Assembly (NCBI RefSeq): GCF_002355435.1
Contig: NZ_AP017313.1
Location: 2,480,001-2,544,000, forward strand
Direction: 5' to 3'
DNA: 64,000 bases
DNA from: Mucilaginibacter gotjawali
GTDB lineage: Bacteria > Bacteroidota > Bacteroidia > Sphingobacteriales > Sphingobacteriaceae
Positions 37,508 through 46,301 of the stretch are shown here, one piece after another; position 1 is the first letter of the stretch, and each line of letters begins with the position of its first letter. The notes below the pieces were generated by a model. It ran no database searches. It saw nothing but the letters and a program-made list of their open reading frames with translations, and was not told the DNA's origin. The position numbers were made by a program, and so were the translations under genes.

Positions 37508-38377
37508 ATGCACCGCATTGAAAACTTTAAGTCGATAATTGATAAATACGATATCATCTTTTTTGATGCTTTCGGGGTGATCAAAACCTACCAGGGGCTG
37601 GTGCCCGGCATCGAAAAGACGTTTGAATATCTTGAAGCTAAGGGCAAAGAATACTATATTGTAACGAATGATGCTTCGCGCAGTCCGGCACAACTGGCGG
37701 AAAGCTATCATCGTAACGGCCTTACCGCAATAACTCCGGAAAGGATCGTGTCATCAGGAATGCTCACTAAAGAATACTTAGACCTGAAAGTGCTCGACGG
37801 AATTGTCGCCTACCTTGGCACTGTAGATTCTGCACATTACATCGAATCGACAGGTTTGCACACTTTACCTGTAAGCGAAATCAATAACACCAACATCGAT
37901 AAAGTGAATGCACTTATATTTCTGGATGATGAGGGTTTCCACTGGCAAACCGAACTCAACAAAGCAGTGAATATTCTCCGCAGAAGGACGATCCCTGTCA
38001 TCGTTGCCAATACAGACCGTGCCTATCCACTATCGATAAACGAAGTTTCCATCGCAATAGGCGGTATTGCGTCTATGATAGAAAGCGTTGTTGGTAAGCA
38101 GTTTATCCGTTTCGGGAAGCCGGATTCGCAGATGTTTATGTTCGCTTATGACCTGATCCGCGAATACCGGCAGATCAGTAAAAAACAAATCGTGATGGTA
38201 GGGGATACCCTGCAAACGGATATTTTGGGCGGTAACAAATTTGGTTTAGACACCGTTTTGGTATTAACAGGTAATACCCTGGCTAAGGATGTGGATGCAC
38301 GGATCACCTCAACGGGCATCATGCCCACCTATATTTGTGAAAATGCTGTGGTGAATTTGGGTGGCCTTGGGTTTTAA
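37508..38377 (+). CDS. HAD-superfamily IIA hydrolase
   Basis: 289 residues with a NagD-like HAD layout. Motif I is FFDAFGV, so the nucleophile Asp is kept and the second Asp is Phe, as in some IIA subfamilies. Motif II is YYIVTNDASRS, a IIA cap (about 80-180) follows, and motif IV is MVGDTLQTDILGG. It should dephosphorylate a small metabolite in the cytoplasm. It follows the kinase gene in the same direction, so ligase, kinase and phosphatase could form one pathway, though a repeat element separates it by 146 bases. Confidence 0.88.
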   Translation: MHRIENFKSIIDKYDIIFFDAFGVIKTYQGLVPGIEKTFEYLEAKGKEYYIVTNDASRSPAQLAESYHRNGLTAITPERIVSSGMLTKEYLDLKVLDGIVAYLGTVDSAHYIESTGLHTLPVSEINNTNIDKVNALIFLDDEGFHWQTELNKAVNILRRRTIPVIVANTDRAYPLSINEVSIAIGGIASMIESVVGKQFIRFGKPDSQMFMFAYDLIREYRQISKKQIVMVGDTLQTDILGGNKFGLDTVLVLTGNTLAKDVDARITSTGIMPTYICENAVVNLGGLGF

Positions 38378-38472
38378 ATAAATTATATTCAATTTTAAAT
38401 TAATGTAATAGTTACATTTATTTTTCACACTTTTGAAATAACCAATTCATCGTTATTATAAACTGCCTGTTC

Positions 38473-39546
38473 ATGCGATTGAAAAATTTAATACCTCTTT
38501 GCTTGTTATTTTTGACGATTTCCGTCATTTCGAACGCTCAAACTACAAACGGATCGGGGCTGACTGTTTGGTCGCCCGAAAAAGCCAACGCATGGTATGC
38601 GCGGCATAAATGGATCAATGGCGCTAATTTTACACCAAGTACTGCCATTAATCAACTGGAAATGTGGCAGGCAGATACCTTTGATCCGCAAACCATAGAC
38701 AAGGAACTCGGCTACGCCGAAAATATTGGTTTTAACGCCATGCGGGTATTTTTACACAGCTTAGCCTGGAAAGAGGACCCCAAAGGATTTAAGCAGCGGG
38801 TTAACAAATATTTGACCATTGCCGATAAACATCACATCCAAACTATTTTTGTGTTTTTTGATGATTGCTGGAATGCGAACGCCAAACCCGGCAAACAACC
38901 TGAACCAAAACCCGGCATCCATAATTCAGGCTGGATGCAGGACCCGGGCAGGCCATTGGTTAAACCTGCCGACTATCTTGCATTAAAAGCTTATGTGGAT
39001 GATATTTTAATCACTTTTAAACATGATAACCGCGTTTTATTGTGGGACCTTTACAATGAGCCGGGCAACAGCAATAAAAACTTTAAATCGGCGGTGTTGC
39101 TGACCAAAGTATTTGCCTGGGCACATGCGGTTAACCCGGATCAACCGGTAAGTTCAGGAATGTGGGACTGGAGTTTAGAAGACCTCAATAAAATTCAGTT
39201 TAAAAGTTCAGATGTGATCACTTATCACTGCTATGACAGTCCTGAAAGTCACCAACGGGTAATACAACTCTTAAAAATCAGCAACCGCCCAGTAATTTGC
39301 ACCGAGTACATGGCCCGTTTACGGAACAGCACTTTTGAAAACACGATGCCCATATTGAAAAAGGAAAATGTTGGCGCCATAAACTGGGGCTTGGTGAGTG
39401 GTAAAACGAATACCATTTACGCCTGGGATACCCCAATGCCGGATGGATCGGAACCCAAAATATGGTTTCACGATGTTTTCAGAAGAGACGGGACGCCATT
39501 TAATCAAAAGGAGACAGACCTGATCAAACAACTTAACGGAAAATAA
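38473..39546 (+). CDS. Secreted GH5-like glycoside hydrolase
   Basis: 357 residues with a signal peptide (cleavage near SNAQ). The barrel shows LLWDLYNEPGN with the acid/base Glu E196, ITYHCYDS, and ICTEYMARL with the nucleophile Glu E278, the clan A arrangement of GH5/GH2-type enzymes. NSGWMQDPGRP and INWGLVSGKTNT are characteristic of a Bacteroidota cellulase-family subgroup. It should cleave a beta-linked polysaccharide or oligosaccharide outside the cytoplasm; specificity is uncertain. An aldose epimerase gene follows after 19 bases, as in many sugar-use loci. Confidence 0.85.
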   Translation: MRLKNLIPLCLLFLTISVISNAQTTNGSGLTVWSPEKANAWYARHKWINGANFTPSTAINQLEMWQADTFDPQTIDKELGYAENIGFNAMRVFLHSLAWKEDPKGFKQRVNKYLTIADKHHIQTIFVFFDDCWNANAKPGKQPEPKPGIHNSGWMQDPGRPLVKPADYLALKAYVDDILITFKHDNRVLLWDLYNEPGNSNKNFKSAVLLTKVFAWAHAVNPDQPVSSGMWDWSLEDLNKIQFKSSDVITYHCYDSPESHQRVIQLLKISNRPVICTEYMARLRNSTFENTMPILKKENVGAINWGLVSGKTNTIYAWDTPMPDGSEPKIWFHDVFRRDGTPFNQKETDLIKQLNGK

Positions 39547-39565
39547 TATTTTAACCTTAAAACCA

Positions 39566-40741
39566 ATGAAAATGATATTTAAAAGCCATTTGTTACTCTT
39601 TTTACCTGTTTGTATTTTATCTTTGGCAGCTTGTAATCAACCGGCAAAACAATCTTCTACATCAACCATGACGGACAGCACAACCCAGGCAACCTTACCC
39701 GCAGCAAAAGGATTTGAACAAACAATAGACGGCAAACAAGCACATTATTATATTCTGAAAAATAAAAACGGTGTTCAGGCTTCGTTTACAAACTACGGCG
39801 CCCACCTGGTGGGGCTGCTTGTGCCTGATAAAGCAGGAAAGTTAACCGATGTGGTGGTTGGCTTTGATAGTATAGCAGGGTATAAAACATCCTTGTCTGC
39901 TTATTATGGTGCAACTATCGGCCGTTACGGTAACCGGATAGCCAAAGGGCATTTTGTGCTGGATGGCCGCCGGTACGATCTTTTTATCAACAATAAACCC
40001 AATACCCTGCATGGTGGCCAAAAAGGCTTTAACGATGTGGTATGGGATACCAAACAGGTTAGCGACACAGCCATTACCTTTAGCTATCTATCAAAAGATG
40101 GCGAAGAAGGTTATCCCGGTAACCTGGATTGTAAGGTTACTTTTGAGCTGACCAAAGACAATGCGATTAAAATCAGCTACGAAGCCACTACGGATAAAAA
40201 TACCATCGTTAATTTAACCAACCATTCCTATTTTAACCTGAATGGGGCAGGCAGCGGTACAATTCTGGATCATATCGTACAGATGGATGCTTCCAATTAC
40301 ACACCAATTGACGCCACATCTATCCCGACAGGAAAAATTGAACCGGTTGCAGGTACACCTTTTGATTTTACCAAACCGGCAACCATCGGCAGCCGGATCA
40401 ATGATAATAACGAACAGTTAAAAAACGGAACCGGGTACGATCATAATTTTGTTTTAGATAAACATGACCTGACTACCCCCATCGCTACAGCAACAGGTGA
40501 TAAAAGCGGGATTGAGATGCAGGTATTTACTACCGAACCGGGTTTGCAGTTTTACAGCGGCAACTTTATGAAAGGCGGTAACACCATGCACGGCGGCGCG
40601 AAGGATGAACTCCGTACAGCTTTTGCCATGGAAACACAACATTATCCTGATTCTCCAAACAAACCGCAGTTCCCTTCAACAGAACTGAAGCCCGGAGAAA
40701 CTTATAAAACGGTTACGATTTATAAGTTTTCGGCGAAATAA
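39566..40741 (+). CDS. Aldose 1-epimerase (galactose mutarotase), lipoprotein form
   Basis: 391 residues with a lipoprotein signal ending LAAC (C23). GalM signatures are GRYGNRIAKGHFVLDG, NKPNTLHGGQKGF (catalytic His), LTNHSYFNLNG (second His), GYDHNFVL and TTEPGLQFYSGNF (catalytic Glu). It interconverts alpha and beta anomers of aldohexoses. The lipobox places it on the periplasmic side, in keeping with processing of sugars freed by the upstream glycosidase. A terminator follows. Confidence 0.93.
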   Translation: MKMIFKSHLLLFLPVCILSLAACNQPAKQSSTSTMTDSTTQATLPAAKGFEQTIDGKQAHYYILKNKNGVQASFTNYGAHLVGLLVPDKAGKLTDVVVGFDSIAGYKTSLSAYYGATIGRYGNRIAKGHFVLDGRRYDLFINNKPNTLHGGQKGFNDVVWDTKQVSDTAITFSYLSKDGEEGYPGNLDCKVTFELTKDNAIKISYEATTDKNTIVNLTNHSYFNLNGAGSGTILDHIVQMDASNYTPIDATSIPTGKIEPVAGTPFDFTKPATIGSRINDNNEQLKNGTGYDHNFVLDKHDLTTPIATATGDKSGIEMQVFTTEPGLQFYSGNFMKGGNTMHGGAKDELRTAFAMETQHYPDSPNKPQFPSTELKPGETYKTVTIYKFSAK

Positions 40742-40749
40742 TCTTGTTT

Positions 40750-40780
40750 AACCCTCTTCAAAATGGAGAGGGTTTTTTAT
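40750..40780 (+). terminator. Terminator after the aldose epimerase gene
   Basis: AACCCTCT/AGAGGGTT with a nine-base loop, followed by TTTTAT. Confidence 0.85.
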
Positions 40781-40800
40781 ATTACAGCTTAAGATAAAGT

Positions 40801-41382
40801 ATGCCTCACTTATATATCATAGCAGGATGTAACGGCGCGGGCAAAACAACGGCAAGCTATACCATTTTACCCGAAATATTGGATTGCAGTGAATTTGTTA
40901 ACGCCGATAATATCGCCGCAGGTATTTCGCCTTTTAATCCTGAGGGTGTGGCTATTGAGGCAGGAAGGATCATGCTGAAGCGGATTGACGAACTGTTAAA
41001 TGAAGGGGTTGATTTTGCTTTTGAAACGACGCTTGCCACCAGAAGCTATGCCCCGTTCGTTAAAAAAGCACAGCGGCTGGGTTATGAAGTTACGTTAGTT
41101 TACTTTTGGCTCGATTCACCTCAAACAGCATATAACAGAGTTGCACAACGGGTAAGTGAAGGTGGGCATGATATACCCATAGATGTAATTAGGCGAAGGT
41201 ATTATAGGGGAATTAAGAACTTGATTGAATTATATATTCCAATTTGCGATAAGTGGCTGGTGATGAATAATGTCGGCGTGCCGACTGAAGTTATTGCCAA
41301 GAACCACGAATTGGGAGTATCAATAATTAATAACGATATTTGGCAAACAATTTTAGAACAAAGCAATGATAGCTCAAACTAA
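40801..41382 (+). CDS. Zeta-toxin family P-loop kinase
   Basis: 193 residues with Walker A GCNGAGKT at residues 9-16, then FVNADNIAAGISPFNPE, FAFETTLATRSYAPF and the RRRYYRGIKNL helix. Zeta toxins phosphorylate UDP-N-acetylglucosamine or related sugars and block wall synthesis, but many chromosomal relatives have other roles. It lacks an epsilon-type antitoxin upstream; a 62-residue gene overlaps its 3' end by 17 bases. A selfish or stress module is plausible but unproven. Confidence 0.85.
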   Translation: MPHLYIIAGCNGAGKTTASYTILPEILDCSEFVNADNIAAGISPFNPEGVAIEAGRIMLKRIDELLNEGVDFAFETTLATRSYAPFVKKAQRLGYEVTLVYFWLDSPQTAYNRVAQRVSEGGHDIPIDVIRRRYYRGIKNLIELYIPICDKWLVMNNVGVPTEVIAKNHELGVSIINNDIWQTILEQSNDSSN

Positions 41383-41554
41383 AAATTCCGATTGGGACGA
41401 ATTGTCTTTGAAAATAGTAACAGGTGTGAATAAAGCCCTACGTAAGATGGCTGAAAAATCGGCTGCAAATGATGGGAATCTGGTGATCAGCGATGGAAAA
41501 GGCAACGTTCAATCTGTTCCTGCTAAAGATGTTCTAAAAAATCTGCCTAAATAA
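41366..41554 (+). CDS. Small partner of the zeta-like kinase
   Basis: 62 residues, starting inside the 3' end of the zeta-like gene (17-base overlap), so the two are co-translated. Predicted helical N-terminal half (SLKIVTGVNKALRKMAEKSA) and a more polar end (VISDGKGNVQSVPAKDVL). I do not recognise a family; it may be the antitoxin or a regulator of the kinase. The order toxin-then-small-gene is the reverse of the epsilon-zeta system. It ends two bases before the stop of the converging gene. Confidence 0.7.
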   Translation: MIAQTKNSDWDELSLKIVTGVNKALRKMAEKSAANDGNLVISDGKGNVQSVPAKDVLKNLPK

Positions 41555-41556
41555 AC

Positions 41557-42135
41557 TCATTCCCGGTTTAGCTGCTCAAAATCTTCTATCGTATCAATAT
41601 CCACACTTCCCAGCGGGAATAAAATTTTTATCACCTTATCAGGATACTTGCGGATTACCTTTTTTGCTCCTTCGGCGCCCTTCAGCAATAACAGTTCATT
41701 GAAATAAACGGCGTCGAATAACACGGGAGGTCCTGTAGTATTATTGTAACTACACGCCGTTATGCCTTGTTCTTCGTTAGCCATTATCAGGTGGTTAAGC
41801 AGGTAGGTATCGGTAAATGGCTGGTCGCAAAGCATCAGGATAACCGATTGGATATTTGGTTCGATTTTTAACAGACCTGATATTCCTGTGCGAATGGCGG
41901 AAGACATGCCTTCATCCCATTCAGGGTTATGAATAATGTTTATATCATAATTTTTTATGGTAGGTTCAATCACTGCAGCATTCCCGCCTAAAATAACCAT
42001 AACAGGTTCGCAAACGGACGCGATGGCAGTTTCGATAGCCCGCTGCAACAGGGTTTTGCCTTTAAAAATAAGGTTTTGTTTTGGCTTTCCCAACCGGCTG
42101 GATGAACCTGCGGCGAGTATGATAATACCTGTCAT
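41557..42135 (-). CDS. MocA-like molybdenum cofactor nucleotidyltransferase
   Basis: 192 residues. The signature IILAAGSSSRLGKPKQNLIF is the nucleotide-binding loop of MobA/MocA-type enzymes; VILMLCDQPFTD holds the metal-binding Asp region and GPPVLFDAVYF a substrate loop. MocA adds CMP (or MobA GMP) to molybdopterin. It lies beside, but divergent from, the moaA operon, matching a role in tailoring the cofactor. Possibly involved with a xanthine-dehydrogenase-type enzyme elsewhere. Cytoplasmic. Confidence 0.82.
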   Translation of the reverse strand: MTGIIILAAGSSSRLGKPKQNLIFKGKTLLQRAIETAIASVCEPVMVILGGNAAVIEPTIKNYDINIIHNPEWDEGMSSAIRTGISGLLKIEPNIQSVILMLCDQPFTDTYLLNHLIMANEEQGITACSYNNTTGPPVLFDAVYFNELLLLKGAEGAKKVIRKYPDKVIKILFPLGSVDIDTIEDFEQLNRE

Positions 42136-42294
42136 TTAATTTTATCGGAAAGAATGATGATGTTTGGCAAAGATAAGATTGTAAAAAGAATGATAATGTG
42201 ATAAAAAGTACAATTAAAAAACAATCTGCTAAATGTTAATATTTATTTTTACATAATAAATAAGCTTCGCCGGTAAATTCCGGTGGTTTGGATT

Positions 42295-42303
42295 AAAAGG
42301 GGG
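42295..42303 (+). promoter_or_regulatory. Ribosome binding site supporting the TTG start of moaA
   Basis: AAAAGGGGG ends five bases before TTG at 42309. No ATG lies between it and the conserved KVNYLRLAVTDRCNLRC region, which supports the TTG start. Confidence 0.6.
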
Positions 42304-42308
42304 AATAT

Positions 42309-43298
42309 TTGATAACGGATAATCACGGAAGAAAAGTAAACTATTTGCGGCTTGCCGTAACCGACAGGTGCAACTTGCGCTGTTTTTATTGTATGCCTGA
42401 GGAAGGATTGAACTGGCTGTCGCGCAGCGAACTCATGACTTACGAGGAAATGCTCCAAATATGTACTTTACTGGTTAAAATGGGTATCGAAAAGATCCGG
42501 ATTACCGGTGGCGAACCTTTTGTACGTAAAGATATCATGAAGTTTTTGACTTCACTTTCAAAGTTAAAAGGGTTAAATGAACTTACTATAACAACTAACG
42601 GTGTATTAACCGCACCATATGTGCCCGAATTAAAAAAACTGGGTGTAAAGTCGGTTAACCTGAGCCTGGATACCCTTGATGCCGGCCGTTTTTTTGCCAT
42701 TACCGGCAGGGATGAGTTTGCAAACGTGATGCAAACCATGGAGGAGTTGCTGAAATACGGTATTGAAGTAAAGTTGAATACCGTTGTAATGGAAGGTAAA
42801 AACATACAGGATATAATCCCGCTGGTTGAATTGACGAAAGAGTTGCCGGTAAGCGTCCGTTTTATTGAGGAAATGCCGTTTAACGGAGACGGGCATATTT
42901 ACACTGGTTTAAAATGGAATTATGTGAGGATATTGGAAGAAATAAGCGGGGGCTTCCCGGGAATCAAAAAAGTGCCTGATCCTTTATATTCAACATCTTA
43001 TAATTATCAAATTCCCGGTCACAAAGGCAATGCCGGCATTATTGCTGCTTACTCGCGCACTTTTTGCGGCACCTGCAACCGGGTTAGGATAACGCCTGTA
43101 GGCGAGTTGAAAACCTGTTTATATGATGACGGGCTTTTAAACATTAAGGACCTAATAAGGCAGCAAGCCGGCGAAAATGAAATAAAAGAAACCCTTTTTA
43201 ATGTTTTTAATTCACGGGCAAAGGATGGTTGGGAAGCGGAACGGCTAAGGGTGGTGCATAAAGGGGTCCACGAATCTATGGCAACCATAGGGGGTTAA
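42309..43298 (+). CDS. moaA: GTP 3',8-cyclase
   Basis: 329 residues from a TTG start. The radical-SAM cluster is C21-x3-C25-x2-C28 (CNLRCFYC). The second [4Fe-4S] site is CGTCNRVRITPVGELKTC near the C-terminus, and the protein ends in the Gly-Gly tail (MATIGG) needed for activity. It starts molybdopterin synthesis by rearranging GTP with SAM. moeA follows after 18 bases, beginning a run moaA-moeA-moaC-mobA-moeB. Confidence 0.96.
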   Translation: MITDNHGRKVNYLRLAVTDRCNLRCFYCMPEEGLNWLSRSELMTYEEMLQICTLLVKMGIEKIRITGGEPFVRKDIMKFLTSLSKLKGLNELTITTNGVLTAPYVPELKKLGVKSVNLSLDTLDAGRFFAITGRDEFANVMQTMEELLKYGIEVKLNTVVMEGKNIQDIIPLVELTKELPVSVRFIEEMPFNGDGHIYTGLKWNYVRILEEISGGFPGIKKVPDPLYSTSYNYQIPGHKGNAGIIAAYSRTFCGTCNRVRITPVGELKTCLYDDGLLNIKDLIRQQAGENEIKETLFNVFNSRAKDGWEAERLRVVHKGVHESMATIGG

Positions 43299-43316
43299 TA
43301 ATTTAATTACTGTTAT

Positions 43317-44510
43317 ATGATTACGGTAGAAGAAGCTGCAAAAATAGTTCTGGAACAGGCAACAGGTTACGGTGTTGAAATAGTTCCGTTTGAGCAATCC
43401 TTAGGCCGGGTTTTGGCCGAAGATATTAAGGCCGACCGGGATCTGCCGCCCTATAACCGGGTAACCATGGATGGTATTGCGATTAGTTTTGAGGCCATTG
43501 AAAACGGCATAAGTACTTTCCGGATTAAAGCTACCCAGGCTGCGGGCGATGAACCTGTGGATATTGAAGACCATGCCGAATGTGTTGAAATAATGACAGG
43601 TGCCATGCTGCCGGTGTCTACCGACACCGTGGTCAGGTATGAAGATCTTGAATTAAGAGCAGGCCTGGCCACCCTGGTTACCAATGGTATCCGTAAAGGG
43701 CAGAATATTCATTACAAAGGAAAAGATAAAAAGCAGGACGACCTTGTTGCCCAAACCGGCGCCATAGTTACGCCGGCCATCATCAGTTTAATAGCTTCAG
43801 TAGGTGAGAGCGAACTGAGGGTGAAGAAATTGCCGCGAGTAGTAATTCTTTCATCCGGTAACGAACTTGTTGACGTCGACCAGTCGCCGGGGCCGTTCCA
43901 GATCAGGAGATCAAATAACTATACCGTCCGGGCTGTGTTAAAGCAACATGGATTAGACGCGCAATTGCTGCACCTGCCGGATGACGAGGAGATCATAAAA
44001 AAACAATTAGCCATTTGCCTTGAAAATTATGATGTAATTATCCTGAGTGGCGGAGTGTCCATGGGGAAATTTGATCATATTCCCCGTGCTTTGGAAGCAT
44101 TGAAAGTAAAACAACTTTTTCATAATGTAAAGCAGCGGCCCGGCAAGCCTTTTTGGTTTGGCAAGCACGAAAACGGTCAGTTGGTATTCGCATTCCCGGG
44201 AAATCCTGTCGCAACTTTTATGTGCCTGCACCGGTATTTTTTACCCTGGCTGCATAAGTCAGTCGGCGCTAAAGAAAAGCCGCAATTGCATGCCGTACTA
44301 AGCAACCGCGTGAGCTTTCACTTTCCCCTCAAGTATTTTTTACAGGTAAAACTGCATTATAATGAATATTGCCAGTTAATGGCCACGCCTGTAGAGGGGA
44401 ACGGCTCCGGTGATTTTGCTAACCTGGCGGATACAGATGCATTTATGGAACTTCCGCTGGAAAAGAATGAGTTTAAAAGAGGGGAAGTGTTTAGTGTGTG
44501 GCCCTTCTGA
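43317..44510 (+). CDS. moeA: Molybdopterin molybdotransferase
   Basis: 397 residues. Motifs are DLPPYNRVTMDGIAI (domain start), IMTGAMLPVSTDTVVRYED, ILSSGNELVDVDQSPGPFQIRRSNNY, ILSGGVSMGKFDHIPRAL and FAFPGNPVATFMCLHRY. The enzyme inserts molybdate into adenylylated molybdopterin. It is in the cytoplasm and in the same unit as moaA. The spacer behind it (44511-44668) is filled by a repeat element, so moaC may rely on read-through. Confidence 0.95.
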   Translation: MITVEEAAKIVLEQATGYGVEIVPFEQSLGRVLAEDIKADRDLPPYNRVTMDGIAISFEAIENGISTFRIKATQAAGDEPVDIEDHAECVEIMTGAMLPVSTDTVVRYEDLELRAGLATLVTNGIRKGQNIHYKGKDKKQDDLVAQTGAIVTPAIISLIASVGESELRVKKLPRVVILSSGNELVDVDQSPGPFQIRRSNNYTVRAVLKQHGLDAQLLHLPDDEEIIKKQLAICLENYDVIILSGGVSMGKFDHIPRALEALKVKQLFHNVKQRPGKPFWFGKHENGQLVFAFPGNPVATFMCLHRYFLPWLHKSVGAKEKPQLHAVLSNRVSFHFPLKYFLQVKLHYNEYCQLMATPVEGNGSGDFANLADTDAFMELPLEKNEFKRGEVFSVWPF

Positions 44511-44516
44511 TTGTCT

Positions 44517-44620
44517 GAACTCGAATTTTATGAATTTTTAGAATTAATGGAATTTCAAGGGTCTGATAAAGATCAATCACACAATTCAGTAAATTCAATT
44601 AATTCGTGTAATTCGAGTTC
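44517..44620. repeat. Small inverted-repeat element between moeA and moaC
   Basis: GAACTCGAATT at 44517-44527 and AATTCGAGTTC at 44610-44620 are perfect 11-bp terminal inverted repeats. The inner sequence also has mirrored ATTTTATGAATTTTTAGAATT and AATTCAGTAAATTCAATTAA runs. Between it and moaC lies a degenerate copy (44641-44668) of the dispersed AATCAG...AAAATCC repeat. Confidence 0.65.
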
Positions 44621-44668
44621 TAACAATAAGCGGTGGAATAAAAAAAATCAGTAAAATCCAAAAAATAA

Positions 44669-45139
44669 ATGCTCAGTCATATCGATACAAACGGTAATCC
44701 TACGATGGTAGACGTAACGGCCAAACAGGTTTCGCACCGAACCGCAACGGCGCGGAGCATAGTTTCTTTGCCGGATGAGGTGTTGGTACATTTAACCAAC
44801 GGCGATCTTCAAACCAAAAAAGGTTCAGTATTTCAAACCGCGATCATCGCTGGGATAATGGCGGCAAAAAAAACCGGCGATTTGATCCCGCTTTGCCATC
44901 CGCTGGGTTTGGATAACTGTAATATCAGTATTAATGTAAATGAGGTTAATGAGGTAGTGATAGATTGCACTGCAAGTATTACCGCCAAAACCGGGGTTGA
45001 AATGGAAGCCCTGGTAGGCGCATCCATTGCAGCATTAACAGTTTATGATATGTGTAAGGCAATGAGCCATGATATCGTTATAAAAGAAACAAAACTGCTT
45101 GCGAAAACAGGAGGTAAACGTGATTTCAGAAGAGCATAA
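44669..45139 (+). CDS. moaC: Cyclic pyranopterin monophosphate synthase
   Basis: 156 residues, the usual size. SHIDTNGNPTMVDVTAK starts the fold; KKTGDLIPLCHPLGLDNC and AKTGVEMEALVGASIAALTVYDMCKAM are the active-site regions. MoaC converts the MoaA product to cyclic pyranopterin monophosphate. Its stop codon overlaps the start of the next gene by 20 bases, which shows translational coupling. Confidence 0.96.
   Translation: MLSHIDTNGNPTMVDVTAKQVSHRTATARSIVSLPDEVLVHLTNGDLQTKKGSVFQTAIIAGIMAAKKTGDLIPLCHPLGLDNCNISINVNEVNEVVIDCTASITAKTGVEMEALVGASIAALTVYDMCKAMSHDIVIKETKLLAKTGGKRDFRRA
45109..45114 (+). promoter_or_regulatory. Shine-Dalgarno site deciding the start of the mobA fusion gene
   Basis: AGGAGG within the moaC 3' end lies five bases before GTG at 45120. 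This favours 45120 over a TTG at 45099. Confidence 0.7.
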
Positions 45140-46289
45140 CAAGGAGGGTAAAAAACACCAGAAACATGCGAAACTGGTAAGGCCGGCTTTTGGCAACTAT
45201 GGCCGTAATGAATGGGCCATTGTTGGCGGGCCATGCACCACCATTAAGTTTTTGGCCGACCAGGTGATCAGCGCACTATCTCCTGATTACAAATGCGCCT
45301 ATATTGATACTACCCACAACGACGATGTTACCCTAATGCCTGCTAAACTGGCAAATGGCGCCTTTTTTGAATACAACGACCAGGTTAACTATACCCAGCT
45401 CAATTATAATGGGCCATTTAACTCATTTAAGTTGCGGGAAACCTTTGCCGCGGCTGATTTGGTGCTGGCCAACGGTAACCATAACCCGGCGAAGGCACAG
45501 GTGGTGATCATTTATGAAAATAAAAAGGCCTCGCTTCAAAAAAGGGTTGAGCAGTTGAGTAATGTACAAATGATCCTGCTGGCAGATAACGCCGCAGAGC
45601 TATTTGATTTTATAAAAGAGGCAGTGCCTTATTGGAATGAATTGCCGGTTTACCGTTTGGATGAAACAGAAAAGATCGTTGATTTTTTTAGAAAACAACT
45701 GCATAAAGCAAAGCCAAAACTAAACGGACTGGTACTGGCCGGCGGTAAAAGCGAACGGATGGGATTTGATAAGGGATCGGTTAACTGGCATGGCAAGGAG
45801 CAGCGCTACCATATGGCAGATTTACTGAACCCTTTTTGCGAAGAGGTGTTTATATCCTGCCGCCCTGATCAGCAATTTGGCATTGTACCCCCATACTTAA
45901 GCCTGCCGGATACCTTTTTGGACCTTGGGCCATATGGTGCGATATTGTCTGCTTTCCGGGAAAGACCTGACGAAGCCTGGCTGGTGGTTGCGTGCGACCT
46001 GCCTTTATTGACGGAGAAATCATTAGGGCATTTGGTGGAAAACCGCAATGTTGCTACCAATGCCACGGCTTACCAGAGTAGTTTTAATGATTTTCCGGAA
46101 CCATTGATCACCATTTGGGAGCCCAAAAGCTACCCCGTATTGCTGTCGTTCCTGGCGCAGGGGTATTCGTGTCCGCGTAAAGTTTTAATCAATAGTGATA
46201 TCACCCTGTTAAATGCACCGGACCCGGAAGAGTTGACAAATGTAAATACCCCGGAAGAACTGGAAAAAGCAAAGCTTGCTTTGCAATAA
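45120..46289 (+). CDS. MobB-like/MobA fusion, molybdenum cofactor guanylyltransferase
   Basis: 389 residues from GTG 45120. The C-terminal half (about 200 onward) is MobA-like: GLVLAGGKSERMGFDKGSV, then LDLGPYGAILSAF, ACDLPLL with the metal Asp, and NVNTPEELEKAK. The N-terminal half resembles MobB, but its nucleotide loop reads VGGPCTTIKFL, without the GxxxxGK(S/T) Lys, so it probably does not bind GTP in the standard way. The enzyme attaches GMP to the cofactor in the cytoplasm. It overlaps moaC and is followed by moeB after 12 bases. Confidence 0.88.
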   Translation: MISEEHNKEGKKHQKHAKLVRPAFGNYGRNEWAIVGGPCTTIKFLADQVISALSPDYKCAYIDTTHNDDVTLMPAKLANGAFFEYNDQVNYTQLNYNGPFNSFKLRETFAAADLVLANGNHNPAKAQVVIIYENKKASLQKRVEQLSNVQMILLADNAAELFDFIKEAVPYWNELPVYRLDETEKIVDFFRKQLHKAKPKLNGLVLAGGKSERMGFDKGSVNWHGKEQRYHMADLLNPFCEEVFISCRPDQQFGIVPPYLSLPDTFLDLGPYGAILSAFRERPDEAWLVVACDLPLLTEKSLGHLVENRNVATNATAYQSSFNDFPEPLITIWEPKSYPVLLSFLAQGYSCPRKVLINSDITLLNAPDPEELTNVNTPEELEKAKLALQ

Positions 46290-46301
46290 ATTGAGTGCGT
46301 T

